Under the pieces are notes generated by a model. The model did no database searches. It saw only the letters and a list, made by a program, of their open reading frames with translations, and was not told the origin of the DNA. A DNA stretch of 64,000 nt from Gammaproteobacteria bacterium (GTDB lineage Bacteria > Pseudomonadota > Gammaproteobacteria > Tenderiales > Tenderiaceae): the NCBI GenBank assembly GCA_021731365.1, contig JAKFXL010000037.1, positions 1-64,000 of the forward strand, in the 5' to 3' direction. The stretch's first letter is position 1. The number at the start of each line of letters is the position of its first letter. A program made the translations under genes and the position numbers. Positions 1-9,225 of this stretch are shown piece by piece.

Positions 1-126
1 GCATTGGCGGGGCCGGAGGGTTGTTTGTGGTGTGCAAGGGTAAACCAGGTGAGTATTGGCGTCGATACTATTATTAACTGTTTTGAGTGTACTGGTTTGC
101 TGGATGGGTATAGTGTGATTGGATGA
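1..126 (+). other. possible end of an upstream gene, unresolved
   Basis: Two plus-strand frames are open from the window edge. Frame 1 runs to a TGA at 124-126 that overlaps the next ATG as ATGA, a common operon junction. Frame 3 runs to TAA at 75-77 and ends in the residues GEYWRRYYY. Neither tail is recognisable, and they cannot both be real. In Enterobacteria a NudF-type hydrolase precedes the DUF1249 gene, but nothing here proves that. Confidence 0.2.
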
Positions 127-524
127 GCTGGATTTACGAATATAATTTTCACTGTTTGACGGAGTTGCTGCCGGAGTTGCAGCGGCCACAGCGTCGGTTA
201 TTGTCGTATGTTGGCACTGCTGGGGGGTTGACGGTGGATCTGGTGGAGTCCCATAAGTACACAACGATTGTGCGGTTGAGTCAGACGTTGCCGGTACCGT
301 TGACGCTGGCGGCCAGTCCGGTGATGGTGGTGCGGGTGTATCACGATGCCCGTGTGGCCGAGGTGCTCTCTTACCAAAATCACCACCGCTTCCAGCCCCG
401 TTACGATTATCCAAACCCTGAGATGTGTCAGCGGCGTGAGAAGCAGCGGGTGAACGAGTTTTTAGGTGAGTGGTTGAGTTTCTGTATTGCTAACGAGTGG
501 TCTCTTCAGGTCAGGGCTGTTTAG
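123..524 (+). CDS. DUF1249 family protein (YqiB-like)
   Basis: This is a 133-residue soluble protein of unknown function that resembles the DUF1249/YqiB family in length and layout. It has an N-terminal Tyr-Asn rich start, a central beta-rich part (about residues 35-85, with VVRVYHDARVAEVL) and a C-terminal helix with the segment NEFLGEWLSFC. Family members usually sit between nudF and cpdA. Here the next gene is convergent: its last codons overlap this gene by about 60 bases (462-524). The ATG overlaps the stop of an open upstream frame. No good ribosome binding site is visible, so the start is less certain than the family call. Confidence 0.7.
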   Translation: MSWIYEYNFHCLTELLPELQRPQRRLLSYVGTAGGLTVDLVESHKYTTIVRLSQTLPVPLTLAASPVMVVRVYHDARVAEVLSYQNHHRFQPRYDYPNPEMCQRREKQRVNEFLGEWLSFCIANEWSLQVRAV

Positions 525-1430
525 GGGGGGCTCGCCCTTCAGGGCGACTTCCAGGGTGCCGGAGCGCACATGAAGATCGCGTTGTGGGAAGGGGATTTCG
601 ATACCGGCATCACGCAGTTCGTCTTCCAGTACCCACATGAACAGTGCGTGAGTGCTGCCGGGTTTGGCGACTAGTTCCGGTCCTGCCCAGAGCACCAGTT
701 CAAAGTCCAGGCTGCTGTCACCAAATTTAACCAGCCATACGTCCGGTTCATGGCCTGCTTCATTCAGCACACCGGGCACACGGGTGGCGGCGCGCAGTCC
801 AGCGGCTTTTACCTTGTCTTTGTCGGTGCCATAGGCGACCCCAAAAGGGATGTGCAGGCGCTGTTTGCGACCACTGTAGGTCCAGTTGACCAGTCGGCTT
901 TGGGTGAATTCGTTATTGGGGACGATGATGTCAACGTCGTCGTTGGTGGTGATGCGGGTGTAGCGCAGGGATATCTCCTGGACGTTGCCACGCACACCGG
1001 ATTGTAGTTCGACAAAATCGCCCACTTTCAGGGTTTTTTCCAGTAGCAGAATGATGCCGGAGACAAAGTTCGCCACAATGCTCTGCAGGCCAAGGCCGAC
1101 ACCGACGCCGATGGCACCGCCGAGGATGGCCAGACCGGTCAGATCAATACCCATGTAGCTCAGTGCGGCAAAGGAGCCGGCAATCCAGATGGTGTAACGG
1201 AGGATGCGGGTCCAGGCAAAGACGCTGCCACTACTGTTGGCGAGTTGGGGGGAGCGGGCGGCGAGACGGCGGATGGAGCTCTCTATTATTTTGGCCCCCC
1301 ACCAGAATGCGATGATGAGCAGTAGCAGGCCAGCGACAGTGGCGATAGATAGTTGTGAGTTGCCTACAGTGAGCAGGGGTTTTGAGAACCATGTTAAAAA
1401 CTGGTCAAATGAGAACTCTTGAGTATTCAT
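462..1430 (-). CDS. small-conductance mechanosensitive channel (MscS family)
   Basis: A 322-residue inner-membrane channel that would open under membrane tension and release solutes on hypo-osmotic shock. Three hydrophobic segments are visible: about residues 24-47, 73-95 and 98-130. The third is the Gly/Ala-rich pore helix (GGAIGVGVGLGLQSIVANF) followed by the FVSGIILLLE and KVGDFVEL stretch typical of MscS. The cytoplasmic beta and alpha/beta domains follow to about residue 285. It is close in size to E. coli MscS (286) and lacks the long periplasmic domain of MscK/MscM types. It stands alone, with its 3' end overlapping the convergent DUF1249 gene. Confidence 0.9.
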   Translation of the reverse strand: MNTQEFSFDQFLTWFSKPLLTVGNSQLSIATVAGLLLLIIAFWWGAKIIESSIRRLAARSPQLANSSGSVFAWTRILRYTIWIAGSFAALSYMGIDLTGLAILGGAIGVGVGLGLQSIVANFVSGIILLLEKTLKVGDFVELQSGVRGNVQEISLRYTRITTNDDVDIIVPNNEFTQSRLVNWTYSGRKQRLHIPFGVAYGTDKDKVKAAGLRAATRVPGVLNEAGHEPDVWLVKFGDSSLDFELVLWAGPELVAKPGSTHALFMWVLEDELRDAGIEIPFPQRDLHVRSGTLEVALKGEPPLNSPDLKRPLVSNTETQPLT

Positions 1431-1564
1431 GGGCTGCTCTTGGTATCTATTTATATTGGGCTGGGCTATTTACTGCCACTAACTCCGAAAATAACTGTAT
1501 CACTATTAAGTGCCTGGCTGGCCATTATGGCGTAGCCGGGGGCATAAGTGGTTGTACAGTCTGA

Positions 1565-3352
1565 CTACTCCAATGTTCGCTCTTGCTGCTGTAGTGTCCA
1601 CATCTGCGAGTATAACGTGCCCTGTTCCAGCAGTTGGCGATGGCTGCCACGTTCGACGATGCGACCCTGTTCCATGACGAGTATCTGGTCGGCGTCGATG
1701 ATGGTGGAGAGACGGTGGGCGATAACCAGGGTGGTACGGTTGTGTGCCACTTCCCGCAGCTCTTTCAGGATGGCCTGCTCCGATTTGGAGTCGAGGGCGG
1801 AGGTGGCTTCATCGAAGATCAGGATTTTTGGATCTTTTAATACGGTGCGGGCGATGGCGATGCGCTGTTTTTCGCCGCCGGAGAGTTTCAGACCACGTTC
1901 ACCAACGGTGGTCTGGTAGCCCTCGGGTAACGAGGTGATGAAATCATGGATGTGGGCGGTCTGGGCGGCGCGGATGATCTGCGTTTCCGTGGCCTCGGGA
2001 TTGCCGTAGGCGATGTTGTAGTGGATGGTGTCATTGAAGAGCACGGTGTCTTGCGGCACGATGCCGATGGCGGCACGTAGGCTCTTTTGGGTGACGTCAC
2101 GAATATCCTGCCCATCGATGTAAATGGCCCCGCCATTGACCTCATAGAAACGGAATAACAGCCGTGACAGCGTTGATTTTCCCGCGCCGCTGTGGCCCAC
2201 CACCGCCACTTTTTTACCGGCGGGTATCTCAAAATCGACGTCGTGAAGAATGGGGCGGCTGGCGTTGTAGCTGAAGTTGACGTGGTCAAAGCGGACGCTG
2301 CTGTTGGTGACGGTTAGTGCGGCTGCGTTGGGTTTGTCTGTGACGTCGGCGTCGTTGGCAAGCAGGCTGAACATCTTCTCCATGTCGGCCAGTGAGTGTT
2401 TGATCTCGCGGTAGACAAAACCGAGGAAGTTGAGCGGCATGAAGAGCTGGAACAGATAGGCGTTGATCAGCACCAGATCGCCGATGGTCATGGTGCCCTT
2501 GGTGACGCCGTCACTGGCAAGGATCAGCAGCGCCGTCATGCCGGCGGCGATGATGGCCCCTTGGCCAACGTTGAGCAGACTGAGGGAGGTCTGATTTTTA
2601 ACGGCGGCGTCTTCCCACTTTTTCATGTTGCTGTTGTAACGGTTGGCCTCATACTCTTCGTTACAGAAGTATTTGACCGTTTCGTAGTTCAGCAGGGAGT
2701 CGATGGCGCGGCTGTTGGCCTTGGAGTCGAGGTCATTCATGGTGCGGCGGAAGTTCATGCGCCATTCGGTGACAATCAGCGAGAAGGCGATGTAGCTAGC
2801 CACACTGATGAGGGTGATGATGGCAAACCAGGCGTCGTAGTTGATAAACAGGATGATGACCACCAGCCCGATCTCAAAAAGGGTGGGCAGGATATTGAAG
2901 AGCATGAAGTTAAGCAGGAAGCTGATGCCGCGACTGCCCCGTTCGATATCCCGTGACATGCCGCCGGTCTGGCGCTCCAGGTGAAAGCGGAGTGACAGGG
3001 CGTGCAGGTGGCGAAATACCCGCATGGCGACACGGCGGATTGAGCTTTGTGTGACCTTGGCAAAGATGGCGTCGCGCAGCTCATTAAACAGTGTGCTGGT
3101 CAAACGCAGCGCCCCGTAACCCAATAAAAATGCCAGGGGGAGTGTCAGCAGCACATCTTTTACGGAGAGGTGATCAACAATCTCTTTAAGAAACCAAGGG
3201 GTTGCCACCATGGCCCCTTTGGCCAGCATCAGGCAGATCAGCGCGGCGATGACTCGGGGTTTGTGCTCCCACAGGAAGGGAATTAAGGTGCGCAGGGTCT
3301 TCCAGTCGTTGCGCGGAGCAGTAGAGGGGGGTGATTCGCTATGGTGATGCAT
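1565..3352 (-). CDS. ABC exporter, Atm1/HMT1 type (fused permease-ATPase)
   Basis: A 595-residue half-transporter with six membrane helices (about residues 30-320) followed by one nucleotide-binding domain. The Walker A GHSGAGKST lies near residue 381. The Q-loop region (IVPQDTVLFNDT), the signature LSGGEKQR, the Walker B ILIFDEATSALD and the H-loop IAHRLST are all intact, so it should be an active ATPase as a homodimer. The sequence style, including the FCNEEYEANRY and KYFCNEE region, matches the Atm1/ABCB7/HMT1 group, which in bacteria exports glutathione or glutathione-metal conjugates. The N-terminus begins MHHHSES, a short His cluster. It is divergent from aspS; 212 bases separate it from the downstream mscS-type gene's start at 1430 only by a 134-base gap with no gene. 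Confidence 0.88.
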   Translation of the reverse strand: MHHHSESPPSTAPRNDWKTLRTLIPFLWEHKPRVIAALICLMLAKGAMVATPWFLKEIVDHLSVKDVLLTLPLAFLLGYGALRLTSTLFNELRDAIFAKVTQSSIRRVAMRVFRHLHALSLRFHLERQTGGMSRDIERGSRGISFLLNFMLFNILPTLFEIGLVVIILFINYDAWFAIITLISVASYIAFSLIVTEWRMNFRRTMNDLDSKANSRAIDSLLNYETVKYFCNEEYEANRYNSNMKKWEDAAVKNQTSLSLLNVGQGAIIAAGMTALLILASDGVTKGTMTIGDLVLINAYLFQLFMPLNFLGFVYREIKHSLADMEKMFSLLANDADVTDKPNAAALTVTNSSVRFDHVNFSYNASRPILHDVDFEIPAGKKVAVVGHSGAGKSTLSRLLFRFYEVNGGAIYIDGQDIRDVTQKSLRAAIGIVPQDTVLFNDTIHYNIAYGNPEATETQIIRAAQTAHIHDFITSLPEGYQTTVGERGLKLSGGEKQRIAIARTVLKDPKILIFDEATSALDSKSEQAILKELREVAHNRTTLVIAHRLSTIIDADQILVMEQGRIVERGSHRQLLEQGTLYSQMWTLQQQERTLE

Positions 3353-3411
3353 TCTGGCTCCGGGGCGGCAAAGGGGATCAAGCTAACAGAGGCGCGGTGC
3401 AAAGCGCAATT

Positions 3412-3440
3412 TTCACCGCGATTCACTGCCATGGTACAAT
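3412..3440 (+). promoter_or_regulatory. predicted sigma-70 promoter for aspS
   Basis: TTCACC at 3412-3417 and TACAAT at 3435-3440 are separated by 17 bases, a good fit to a sigma-70 promoter. Transcription would start near 3447 and leave an untranslated leader of about 180 bases before aspS. It lies in the 276-base gap between the divergent ABC exporter and aspS; no small gene or clear leader structure was recognised there. Confidence 0.5.
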
Positions 3441-3628
3441 CGCGGCCTCTGATTTTTGGCGAGTTTCCCGGTACCTGTAGGTGCTGGGTGGTTTTCCGGG
3501 TAAGCCATGCGGGCCTGATGATGGGCGGGCGATGGGCGAGCTAGCTGAGTCGCTGCCAGGGTGTGGTGATCACAATATTGAATGAATGTACTAAACCGAA
3601 TTTAAAGCACAAGGATACAAAACAGAAA

Positions 3629-5416
3629 ATGCGTAGCCATTATTGCGGCCAGGTCACAGAAGCTCTGGAAGGCCAGGAGGTTGAGGTTAGCGGCTGGGTA
3701 CATCGCCGCCGTGACCATGGTGGAGTTATCTTTATTGATCTGCGCGATCGTGAAGGGATTGTGCAGGTAGTCTTCGATCCCGACAGCGCCGAGACATTTA
3801 TGAGCGCTGAGCGTGTCCGTAACGAGTACGTGTTGCGTGCCAAGGGTAAGGTTCGTATCCGCCCGGCAGGCACTGAAAACAGCAACATGGTGACTGGCAA
3901 GATCGAAATCATCGGCCACGAGCTGGAGATCCTCAACCGTTCCGAGCCGCCACCTTTCCAGATTGATGATGAGTGTGACGCCAGCGAAGAGGTCCGCCTG
4001 CGTTACCGCTATCTTGATCTGCGCCGTCCGGAGATGCGTAACCGGCTTAAGCTACGCGCACGGGTGACCCGTCACCTGCGTAACTTCCTGGATGATCATG
4101 GTTTTCTGGAGATCGAAACCCCTTTTCTGACCAAGGCGACTCCGGAAGGGGCGCGTGATTACGTGGTGCCGAGTCGTACCCATCAGGGTAAGTTTTTTGC
4201 GCTGCCGCAGTCACCGCAGCTCTTTAAGCAGCTGTTGATGATGAGCGGTATGGATCGTTACTACCAGGTGGCGCGCTGCTTCCGTGACGAAGATTTGCGG
4301 GCTGACCGTCAGCCAGAGTTTACCCAGCTCGATATCGAGGCCTCCTTCATTAACGAAGAGCAGATCATGGGGCTGATGGAAGAGATGTTTCGTGATCTGT
4401 TTGCCCATATCCTGGAAGTGGCACTGCCAAAAAATTTCCCGCGTATGACGTTTGCTGAGGCGCAGTACCGTTTTGGTTCGGATAAGCCAGACCTGCGTAT
4501 CCCCCTGGAGCTGATCGATCTGACTGACCTGATGAAGGCAGTGGACTTTAAGGTCTTCTCCGGTCCGGCCAACGATTCCAACGGGCGCATTGCCGCGATT
4601 CGTCTCCCCAAGGGTGGTGAGCTGAGCCGTAAAGAGATTGATGATTACACTGCGTTTGTCGCCATCTACGGTGCCAAAGGGTTGGCCTATATTAAGGTCA
4701 ACGATAAGGCTCAGGGGCGTGAAGGTTTGCAGTCGCCGATCCTGAAGTTCCTGCCGGATGAGGTGATCGACGGCATCATGAGCCGCACCGGTGCCGAGAA
4801 TGGTGACCTGGTCTTCTTTGGTGCAGATAAAACCAAGATTGTGAATGAGTCGCTGGGTGCATTGCGTATCAAGCTGGGTCATGACCGGGGTCTGGTACAG
4901 CACGGCTGGCAGCCGCTGTGGGTGGTTGACTTCCCGATGTTTGAACATGATGAAAAGGACAATCGCTGGGTTGCGATTCACCACCCCTTTACCGCCCCGG
5001 TGGGGACACTGGAGGAGGTGGCTGCTGATCCTGGCAACGCACTCTCCCGCGCCTATGATCTGGTGCTCAACGGCACAGAGGTGGGCGGCGGTTCAATCCG
5101 TATCCACAATCCTGAGATGCAGCAGCAGGTATTGGCGTTGTTGGGAATCGGTACCGATGAGGCGCGGGAGAAGTTTGGCTTTCTGCTGGATGCCTTGAGT
5201 TACGGTTGTCCCCCACACGGTGGTCTCGCCTTTGGCCTTGATCGCCTGATCATGTTGATGACCGGCGCTCAGTCGATCCGTGATGTGATGGCGTTCCCCA
5301 AAACCCAGAGCGCCGCCTGCCCATTAACGTCAGCCCCGTCTGATATTGGCTTGGCGCACATGCGTGAATTGGGATTACGTCCCCGTCAGGCGGCAACGCC
5401 CGCTGCAGCCGAGTAG
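3629..5416 (+). CDS. aspS: aspartyl-tRNA synthetase
   Basis: Charges tRNA-Asp with aspartate (class II synthetase, cytoplasmic dimer). The 595-residue protein has the N-terminal OB-fold anticodon-binding domain (residues 1-110), the class II core with motif 2 ([23 protein letters not shown] region) and motif 3 ([13 protein letters not shown]), and the inserted GAD domain of bacterial AspRS (about 290-420). The frame stays open upstream to 3563, but homologues start at MRSHYCGQ, so the ATG at 3629 is preferred. It is followed by a perfect 11-bp hairpin and then nadA. Confidence 0.97.
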   Translation: MRSHYCGQVTEALEGQEVEVSGWVHRRRDHGGVIFIDLRDREGIVQVVFDPDSAETFMSAERVRNEYVLRAKGKVRIRPAGTENSNMVTGKIEIIGHELEILNRSEPPPFQIDDECDASEEVRLRYRYLDLRRPEMRNRLKLRARVTRHLRNFLDDHGFLEIETPFLTKATPEGARDYVVPSRTHQGKFFALPQSPQLFKQLLMMSGMDRYYQVARCFRDEDLRADRQPEFTQLDIEASFINEEQIMGLMEEMFRDLFAHILEVALPKNFPRMTFAEAQYRFGSDKPDLRIPLELIDLTDLMKAVDFKVFSGPANDSNGRIAAIRLPKGGELSRKEIDDYTAFVAIYGAKGLAYIKVNDKAQGREGLQSPILKFLPDEVIDGIMSRTGAENGDLVFFGADKTKIVNESLGALRIKLGHDRGLVQHGWQPLWVVDFPMFEHDEKDNRWVAIHHPFTAPVGTLEEVAADPGNALSRAYDLVLNGTEVGGGSIRIHNPEMQQQVLALLGIGTDEAREKFGFLLDALSYGCPPHGGLAFGLDRLIMLMTGAQSIRDVMAFPKTQSAACPLTSAPSDIGLAHMRELGLRPRQAATPAAAE

Positions 5417-5424
5417 CCTTTACC

Positions 5425-5456
5425 GGACTGAGGGTAGATTTATCCACCCTCAGTCC
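5425..5456 (+). terminator. hairpin after aspS
   Basis: A perfect 11-bp inverted repeat (GGACTGAGGGT and its complement) encloses a 10-base loop, 9 bases after the aspS stop. No run of T follows (CCATTTCG), so it may be a weak or bidirectional terminator, or an RNA-stabilising hairpin between aspS and nadA. Confidence 0.45.
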
Positions 5457-5504
5457 CCATTTCGATATACATTGTGTTTGTAGCAATTAACACGGTGGGA
5501 GCTT

Positions 5505-6605
5505 ATGAATCAAAGCAATCTGGCCATTCAACAGTTTTCACAACTAAGCGATGACGAGTGTCAGACGCGCATCGAAGCGGCGAAGGCGCAGCTGGGTGAG
5601 CGGTTACTGATCCTCGGGCACCACTATCAGAGGGAAGAGGTGTTTCGTCACGCCGACATGGCGGGTGATTCCCTTAAGCTTTCGCGGGCAGCGGCGGCAT
5701 CAAAAGCGGAATACATCGTCTTTTGTGGTGTGCATTTTATGGCCGAGGTGGCGGATATTCTGACTCGTCCGGATCAAATCGCCATCCTGCCTGATCTGGC
5801 TGCTGGTTGTGCCATGGCCGACATGGCCAATCTTGCCAAGGTTGAGCGTGCCTGGCGTGAGCTGAGCGCGGTGATCAATCCGGACGAGTCAGTGACGCCG
5901 GTCACGTATATTAACTCTGCCGCTGATCTGAAGTCGTTTTGTGGCGAGCACGGTGGCATTGTCTGTACCTCCACTAACGCCCGTCATGTGCTGGAGTGGG
6001 CGTTTGAGCGGCGTGAGAAAGTCCTCTTTTTCCCTGACCAGCATCTGGGGCGTAACACCGGTTTCAAAATGGATATCCCGCTGGAGCAGATGGTGGTGTG
6101 GGACTTTGATCAGCCGCAGGGCGGCCTGACGGTTGAGCAGATTAAAAATGCCCGGATGATCCTCTGGAAAGGGTTCTGTTCAGTGCATCAGATGTTCAAG
6201 CCTGACCATATCGATGCCTTTCGTGCTAAATACCCCGATGGCAAAGTGATCTCTCACCCGGAAGCGTCGTTTGAGGTGTGTCAGAAGTCTGATTTTGTCG
6301 GCTCAACGGAGTACATCATCCGCACGATTAATGAGTCGGCAGACGGTACCCGCTGGCTGGTGGGGACCGAGCTGAATCTGGTGAAGCGGCTTGCTGAGCA
6401 GAACCGTGCCCGTGGTACCCATGCGCACTTTATGTCGCCCACCATCTGTATGTGTTCAACTATGTTCAGGGTCGATCCTCAGCACCTGTTGTGGGTGCTG
6501 GAGAGCCTGGTTGCGGGTAAGGTGGTGAATCAGGTCAAGGTGCCGGAACAGGTGGCGCAGCAGGCGCGGTTGGCGTTGCAGAGAATGTTGGATCTGAATA
6601 TCTGA
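5505..6605 (+). CDS. nadA: quinolinate synthase A
   Basis: Condenses iminoaspartate with dihydroxyacetone phosphate to quinolinate in NAD biosynthesis, using a 4Fe-4S cluster. The protein has 366 residues, the length of the E. coli type. The start of the first repeat domain shows ILGHHYQREEVFRHADMAGDS. The three cluster cysteines can be placed in FCGVHFMAE, GGIVCTSTNA and the C-terminal CMCSTMFRV segment. The ATG at 5505 follows GTGGGAGCT. It is transcribed alone between the aspS hairpin and a rho-independent terminator. The iminoaspartate source nadB is not in the window. Confidence 0.96.
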   Translation: MNQSNLAIQQFSQLSDDECQTRIEAAKAQLGERLLILGHHYQREEVFRHADMAGDSLKLSRAAAASKAEYIVFCGVHFMAEVADILTRPDQIAILPDLAAGCAMADMANLAKVERAWRELSAVINPDESVTPVTYINSAADLKSFCGEHGGIVCTSTNARHVLEWAFERREKVLFFPDQHLGRNTGFKMDIPLEQMVVWDFDQPQGGLTVEQIKNARMILWKGFCSVHQMFKPDHIDAFRAKYPDGKVISHPEASFEVCQKSDFVGSTEYIIRTINESADGTRWLVGTELNLVKRLAEQNRARGTHAHFMSPTICMCSTMFRVDPQHLLWVLESLVAGKVVNQVKVPEQVAQQARLALQRMLDLNI

Positions 6606-6620
6606 TATCGGGATGGCAGA

Positions 6621-6652
6621 TAAAAAATGGCACCGTCGGTGCCGCTTTTTAT
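6621..6652 (+). terminator. rho-independent terminator after nadA
   Basis: A short G+C-rich hairpin (GGCACCGTCGGTGCC) is flanked by an A-rich 5' side and followed by GCTTTTTATT, 20 bases after the nadA stop. This is a classic intrinsic terminator. Confidence 0.8.
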
Positions 6653-6819
6653 TGCTTGGCTTGCATCCTGTTTGCAGGCAAAAATCAAGCGGGATATGCA
6701 AAAATATTTCACTGGCATTTTGGTCGAGACGTCGCATAAGATGCGCGCGCCTGACGCCGCTTTTTTGCAGCACAGGCGTGGCTTTTGTCTATTTTATCTA
6801 TTCCACAAGGAGTTTTCCC

Positions 6820-7116
6820 ATGAAAAGAATCATTGCCCCAGTGATTGCTGGCGTTCTGGTTTTGGGTCTGTTAACCGGCTGTGACTCAAAAGAGCGTGAT
6901 GCCCTAAAAGGACAAGTGACTTCATTGCAGCAGGAGTTGGTGACAGCCAATAATGCCTTGGCTGCCAAGGAGAGCGAGTTGACATCGTTGCGGAGTGAGC
7001 TGCAAAGTGTGAAAGAGTCAGAAGCTCGGGCGCTTGAGCAGGTTGCAGTGATAACCACTGAGCTTGAAACAGCTAAGCTTGAGCTGGAAACAGCACTGGC
7101 GAAAAAGAAGAGATAA
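6820..7116 (+). CDS. small coiled-coil lipoprotein
   Basis: A 98-residue predicted lipoprotein. Residues 1-22 form a signal peptide ending in the lipobox LLTGC, so Cys22 would carry the lipids. The remaining 76 residues are almost entirely one long alpha-helical coiled coil rich in Leu, Glu, Ala and Gln (LKGQVTSLQQELVTANNALA) and end in AKKKR. The design resembles Lpp/Lpp-like proteins, but there is no evidence that the terminal Lys is joined to peptidoglycan. The frame is open upstream to 6613, but the ATG at 6820 with AAGGAG eight bases before it is clearly the start. The specific family is not recognised. Residues after the Cys are Asp-Ser; Asp at +2 is an inner-membrane retention signal in E. 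coli. Confidence 0.75.
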   Translation: MKRIIAPVIAGVLVLGLLTGCDSKERDALKGQVTSLQQELVTANNALAAKESELTSLRSELQSVKESEARALEQVAVITTELETAKLELETALAKKKR

Positions 7117-7125
7117 TTGATTTTT

Positions 7126-7159
7126 GCACGGTGAGGCAGATGTGTCTGCCCCACTGTGC
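7126..7159 (+). other. strong hairpin between lipoprotein gene and yebC
   Basis: A 15-bp stem with one G-T pair and one mismatch (7126-7140 with 7145-7159) has a 4-base loop, 10 bases after the lipoprotein stop. It is not followed by T residues on either strand, so it is not a standard terminator. The rest of the 200-base gap to yebC holds no recognised element. Confidence 0.5.
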
Positions 7160-7319
7160 CTATCCATGTCCTGTTATCAATGACGGGGCGTAAGGGTGCA
7201 AACAGCGCCTTGTCTGGTTTTTGTTATAGCCATGAATTTGTAGTGCCATTGTCATTTCCGCCTGCTCCACCATGATGGTAAACTTTCGCCTACTTGTGAA
7301 CCATCGTAACGAGGGATGT

Positions 7320-8069
7320 ATGGCAGGACATAGTAAATGGGCCAATATTCGTCACCGTAAGGGGCGTGCGGATGCTAAACGGGGCAAAATTTTTACCCGT
7401 CTGATTCGTGAAACCACCGTGGCTGCCCGTCTGGGTGGTGCTGATCCGGATGCCAACCCCCGTTTGCGTGCAGCGATAGATAACGCCCTTGGCAATAACA
7501 TGTCCAAAGAGACCATCGAGCGGGCGGTCAAGCGTGGCGCTGGTGGCCTGGAGGGTGGGGATTATGAAGAGATTCTTTATGAAGGGTACGGCCCCGCTGG
7601 TGTGGCGCTAATGGTTGAGTGTATGAGTGATAACCGTAACCGCACCGTGAGCGACGTGCGCCACGCCTTTTCCAAACGTGGTGGCAACTTGGGGACAGAT
7701 GGCTCGGTTGCATACCTATTTACTAAGCAGGGCATACTCAGTTATGCACCGGGCAGTGATGAGGAGCGCATTATGGAGGTGGCGCTGGAGGCCGGTGCTG
7801 AGGATATCTCCAGCCATGATGATGGTTCCATTGATGTTATTACAACACCAGACTCTTTTATTGATGTGAAAGCGGCAATGGCCGCTGCCGGACTGGTGCC
7901 GGAACATGCGGATGTCACCATGAACCCCAGTTTAACGGTGTCACTGGCGTTAGAGGATGCACAAAAAGTGATGGCGTTGATTGATATGCTGGAAGAGCTG
8001 GATGATGTGCAGAATGTGTACAGTAACGCTGACTTCTCGGATGAAGTGATGGCGCAGCTCGATAACTGA
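7320..8069 (+). CDS. yebC: YebC/TACO1 family regulatory protein
   Basis: A 249-residue cytoplasmic protein of the YebC/PmpR/TACO1 family. It opens with the hallmark [18 protein letters not shown] and has the conserved [12 protein letters not shown] and [14 protein letters not shown] segments. Family members act as transcriptional regulators, or help translation of difficult (proline-rich) sequences. The frame extends upstream to 7272, but homologues start at MAGHSKW, preceded by GAGGG. It is the first gene of yebC-ruvC-ruvA-ruvB; its TGA overlaps the ruvC ATG by one base. Confidence 0.96.
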   Translation: MAGHSKWANIRHRKGRADAKRGKIFTRLIRETTVAARLGGADPDANPRLRAAIDNALGNNMSKETIERAVKRGAGGLEGGDYEEILYEGYGPAGVALMVECMSDNRNRTVSDVRHAFSKRGGNLGTDGSVAYLFTKQGILSYAPGSDEERIMEVALEAGAEDISSHDDGSIDVITTPDSFIDVKAAMAAAGLVPEHADVTMNPSLTVSLALEDAQKVMALIDMLEELDDVQNVYSNADFSDEVMAQLDN

Positions 8070-8569
8070 TGACACTTCGTATTCTTGGCATCGATCCTGG
8101 CTCCAGGATTACCGGTTTTGGCGTGATTGAGGTCAATCATGGCAAGTTTTCTTATATCACCAGTGGCTGTATTCGTGTTGAAGGTAAAAGTTTGCCTCAG
8201 AAGTTGAAATCGATTTTCGAAAGTGTGACTGAGATCATCACCGAGTTTTCACCTACGGAGATGGCCGTTGAGCAGGTGTTTGTGCGCAACAATGTCTCCT
8301 CCGCGCTTAAACTGGGCCAGGCCAGAGGGGCGGCTATTTGCGCGGGGGTGATGCAGACGCTGGATGTCTTTGAATATACCGCCACCCAGGTCAAGCTAGC
8401 GGTGGTGGGCAAGGGCCACGCAGATAAAACCCAGGTACAGTTTATGATGCGAGCGTTGCTTAGCCTGCCGGGGCTGCCGCAAGAGGATGCGGCGGACGCG
8501 CTGGCCTGTGCCCTCTGCCATAGCAATACCCGTGATTCAGTGCTGCAAATGCGGGCGGCCCAGCAATGA
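8069..8569 (+). CDS. ruvC: Holliday junction resolvase RuvC
   Basis: A 166-residue RNase H-fold endonuclease that cuts four-way junctions as a dimer, guided by RuvAB. The catalytic acidic residues are in place: Asp in [14 protein letters not shown], Glu in MAVEQVF, and two Asp in [13 protein letters not shown]. It overlaps yebC upstream (TGATG) and ruvA downstream (ATGA), which suggests translational coupling. Confidence 0.97.
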   Translation: MTLRILGIDPGSRITGFGVIEVNHGKFSYITSGCIRVEGKSLPQKLKSIFESVTEIITEFSPTEMAVEQVFVRNNVSSALKLGQARGAAICAGVMQTLDVFEYTATQVKLAVVGKGHADKTQVQFMMRALLSLPGLPQEDAADALACALCHSNTRDSVLQMRAAQQ

Positions 8570-9210
8570 TTGGGCGTCTACGTGGCACCTTGGTGTATAA
8601 ACGGGCACCGCTACTGATGGTGGATGTGGCGGGTGTGGGGTATGAGGTTGAGGTGCCCACGAGCACCTTTTACGCCTTGCCTGATATTGGCAAGGAGACT
8701 GTGGTGCAGATCCATATGGTGGTGCGTGAAGATGCCCATCTGCTCTTTGGCTTTGCGACAGAGGCTGAACGTAGTTTTTTTCGTGAGCTGATCAAGGTCA
8801 ATGGTGTGGGGGCAAAAATGGGGTTGGCCATCCTCTCCGGTATGTCGGTTGATGCGTTTGCAGCGGCAATCCGCAACAATGATGTCGCTGTACTGGTACG
8901 GCTGCCCGGTGTGGGTAAAAAGACCGCAGAACGACTGATCGTTGAGATGCGCGACAAAATGGATGCCCATGTGTCGGGATTGGCAGCGATATCGACTGTG
9001 GCCAGTCTGGAACGGAGCAGTGGCAGCAACGAAAATAGTTCACTTGGCGACGCAATCAGCGCGCTGGAGGCCCTGGGTTACAAACCGCCCGAAGCGAGCC
9101 GGATGGCACGCAACGCCCAGAGTGTGCTGCGTGGGGCAGGCCCTGTTACCGATGGCGACCTGCCAAGTGAGCAGATTATCCGTCAGGCATTGAAGGCGGC
9201 AGCGGGTTAA
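8566..9210 (+). CDS. ruvA: Holliday junction helicase subunit RuvA
   Basis: Binds four-way junctions as a tetramer and docks RuvB for branch migration. The 214-residue protein has the N-terminal OB fold ([12 protein letters not shown], residues 1-63), two helix-hairpin-helix motifs ([13 protein letters not shown] near 85 and [13 protein letters not shown] near 120), and a C-terminal RuvB-binding domain (about 155-214, [13 protein letters not shown]). The ATG lies inside the ruvC stop (ATGA). Confidence 0.97.
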   Translation: MIGRLRGTLVYKRAPLLMVDVAGVGYEVEVPTSTFYALPDIGKETVVQIHMVVREDAHLLFGFATEAERSFFRELIKVNGVGAKMGLAILSGMSVDAFAAAIRNNDVAVLVRLPGVGKKTAERLIVEMRDKMDAHVSGLAAISTVASLERSSGSNENSSLGDAISALEALGYKPPEASRMARNAQSVLRGAGPVTDGDLPSEQIIRQALKAAAG

Positions 9211-9225
9211 TGTTGAGAAGAGACT

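Noticed and set aside
2396-2956. 186-residue plus-strand open frame
   Set aside because: It lies wholly inside the minus-strand ABC exporter, whose motifs are clear; its composition (Asp/Val/Gly-rich) is that of an antisense shadow.
4211-4984. 257-residue minus-strand open frame
   Set aside because: It is antisense to the catalytic core of aspS and has no recognisable domain or ribosome binding site.
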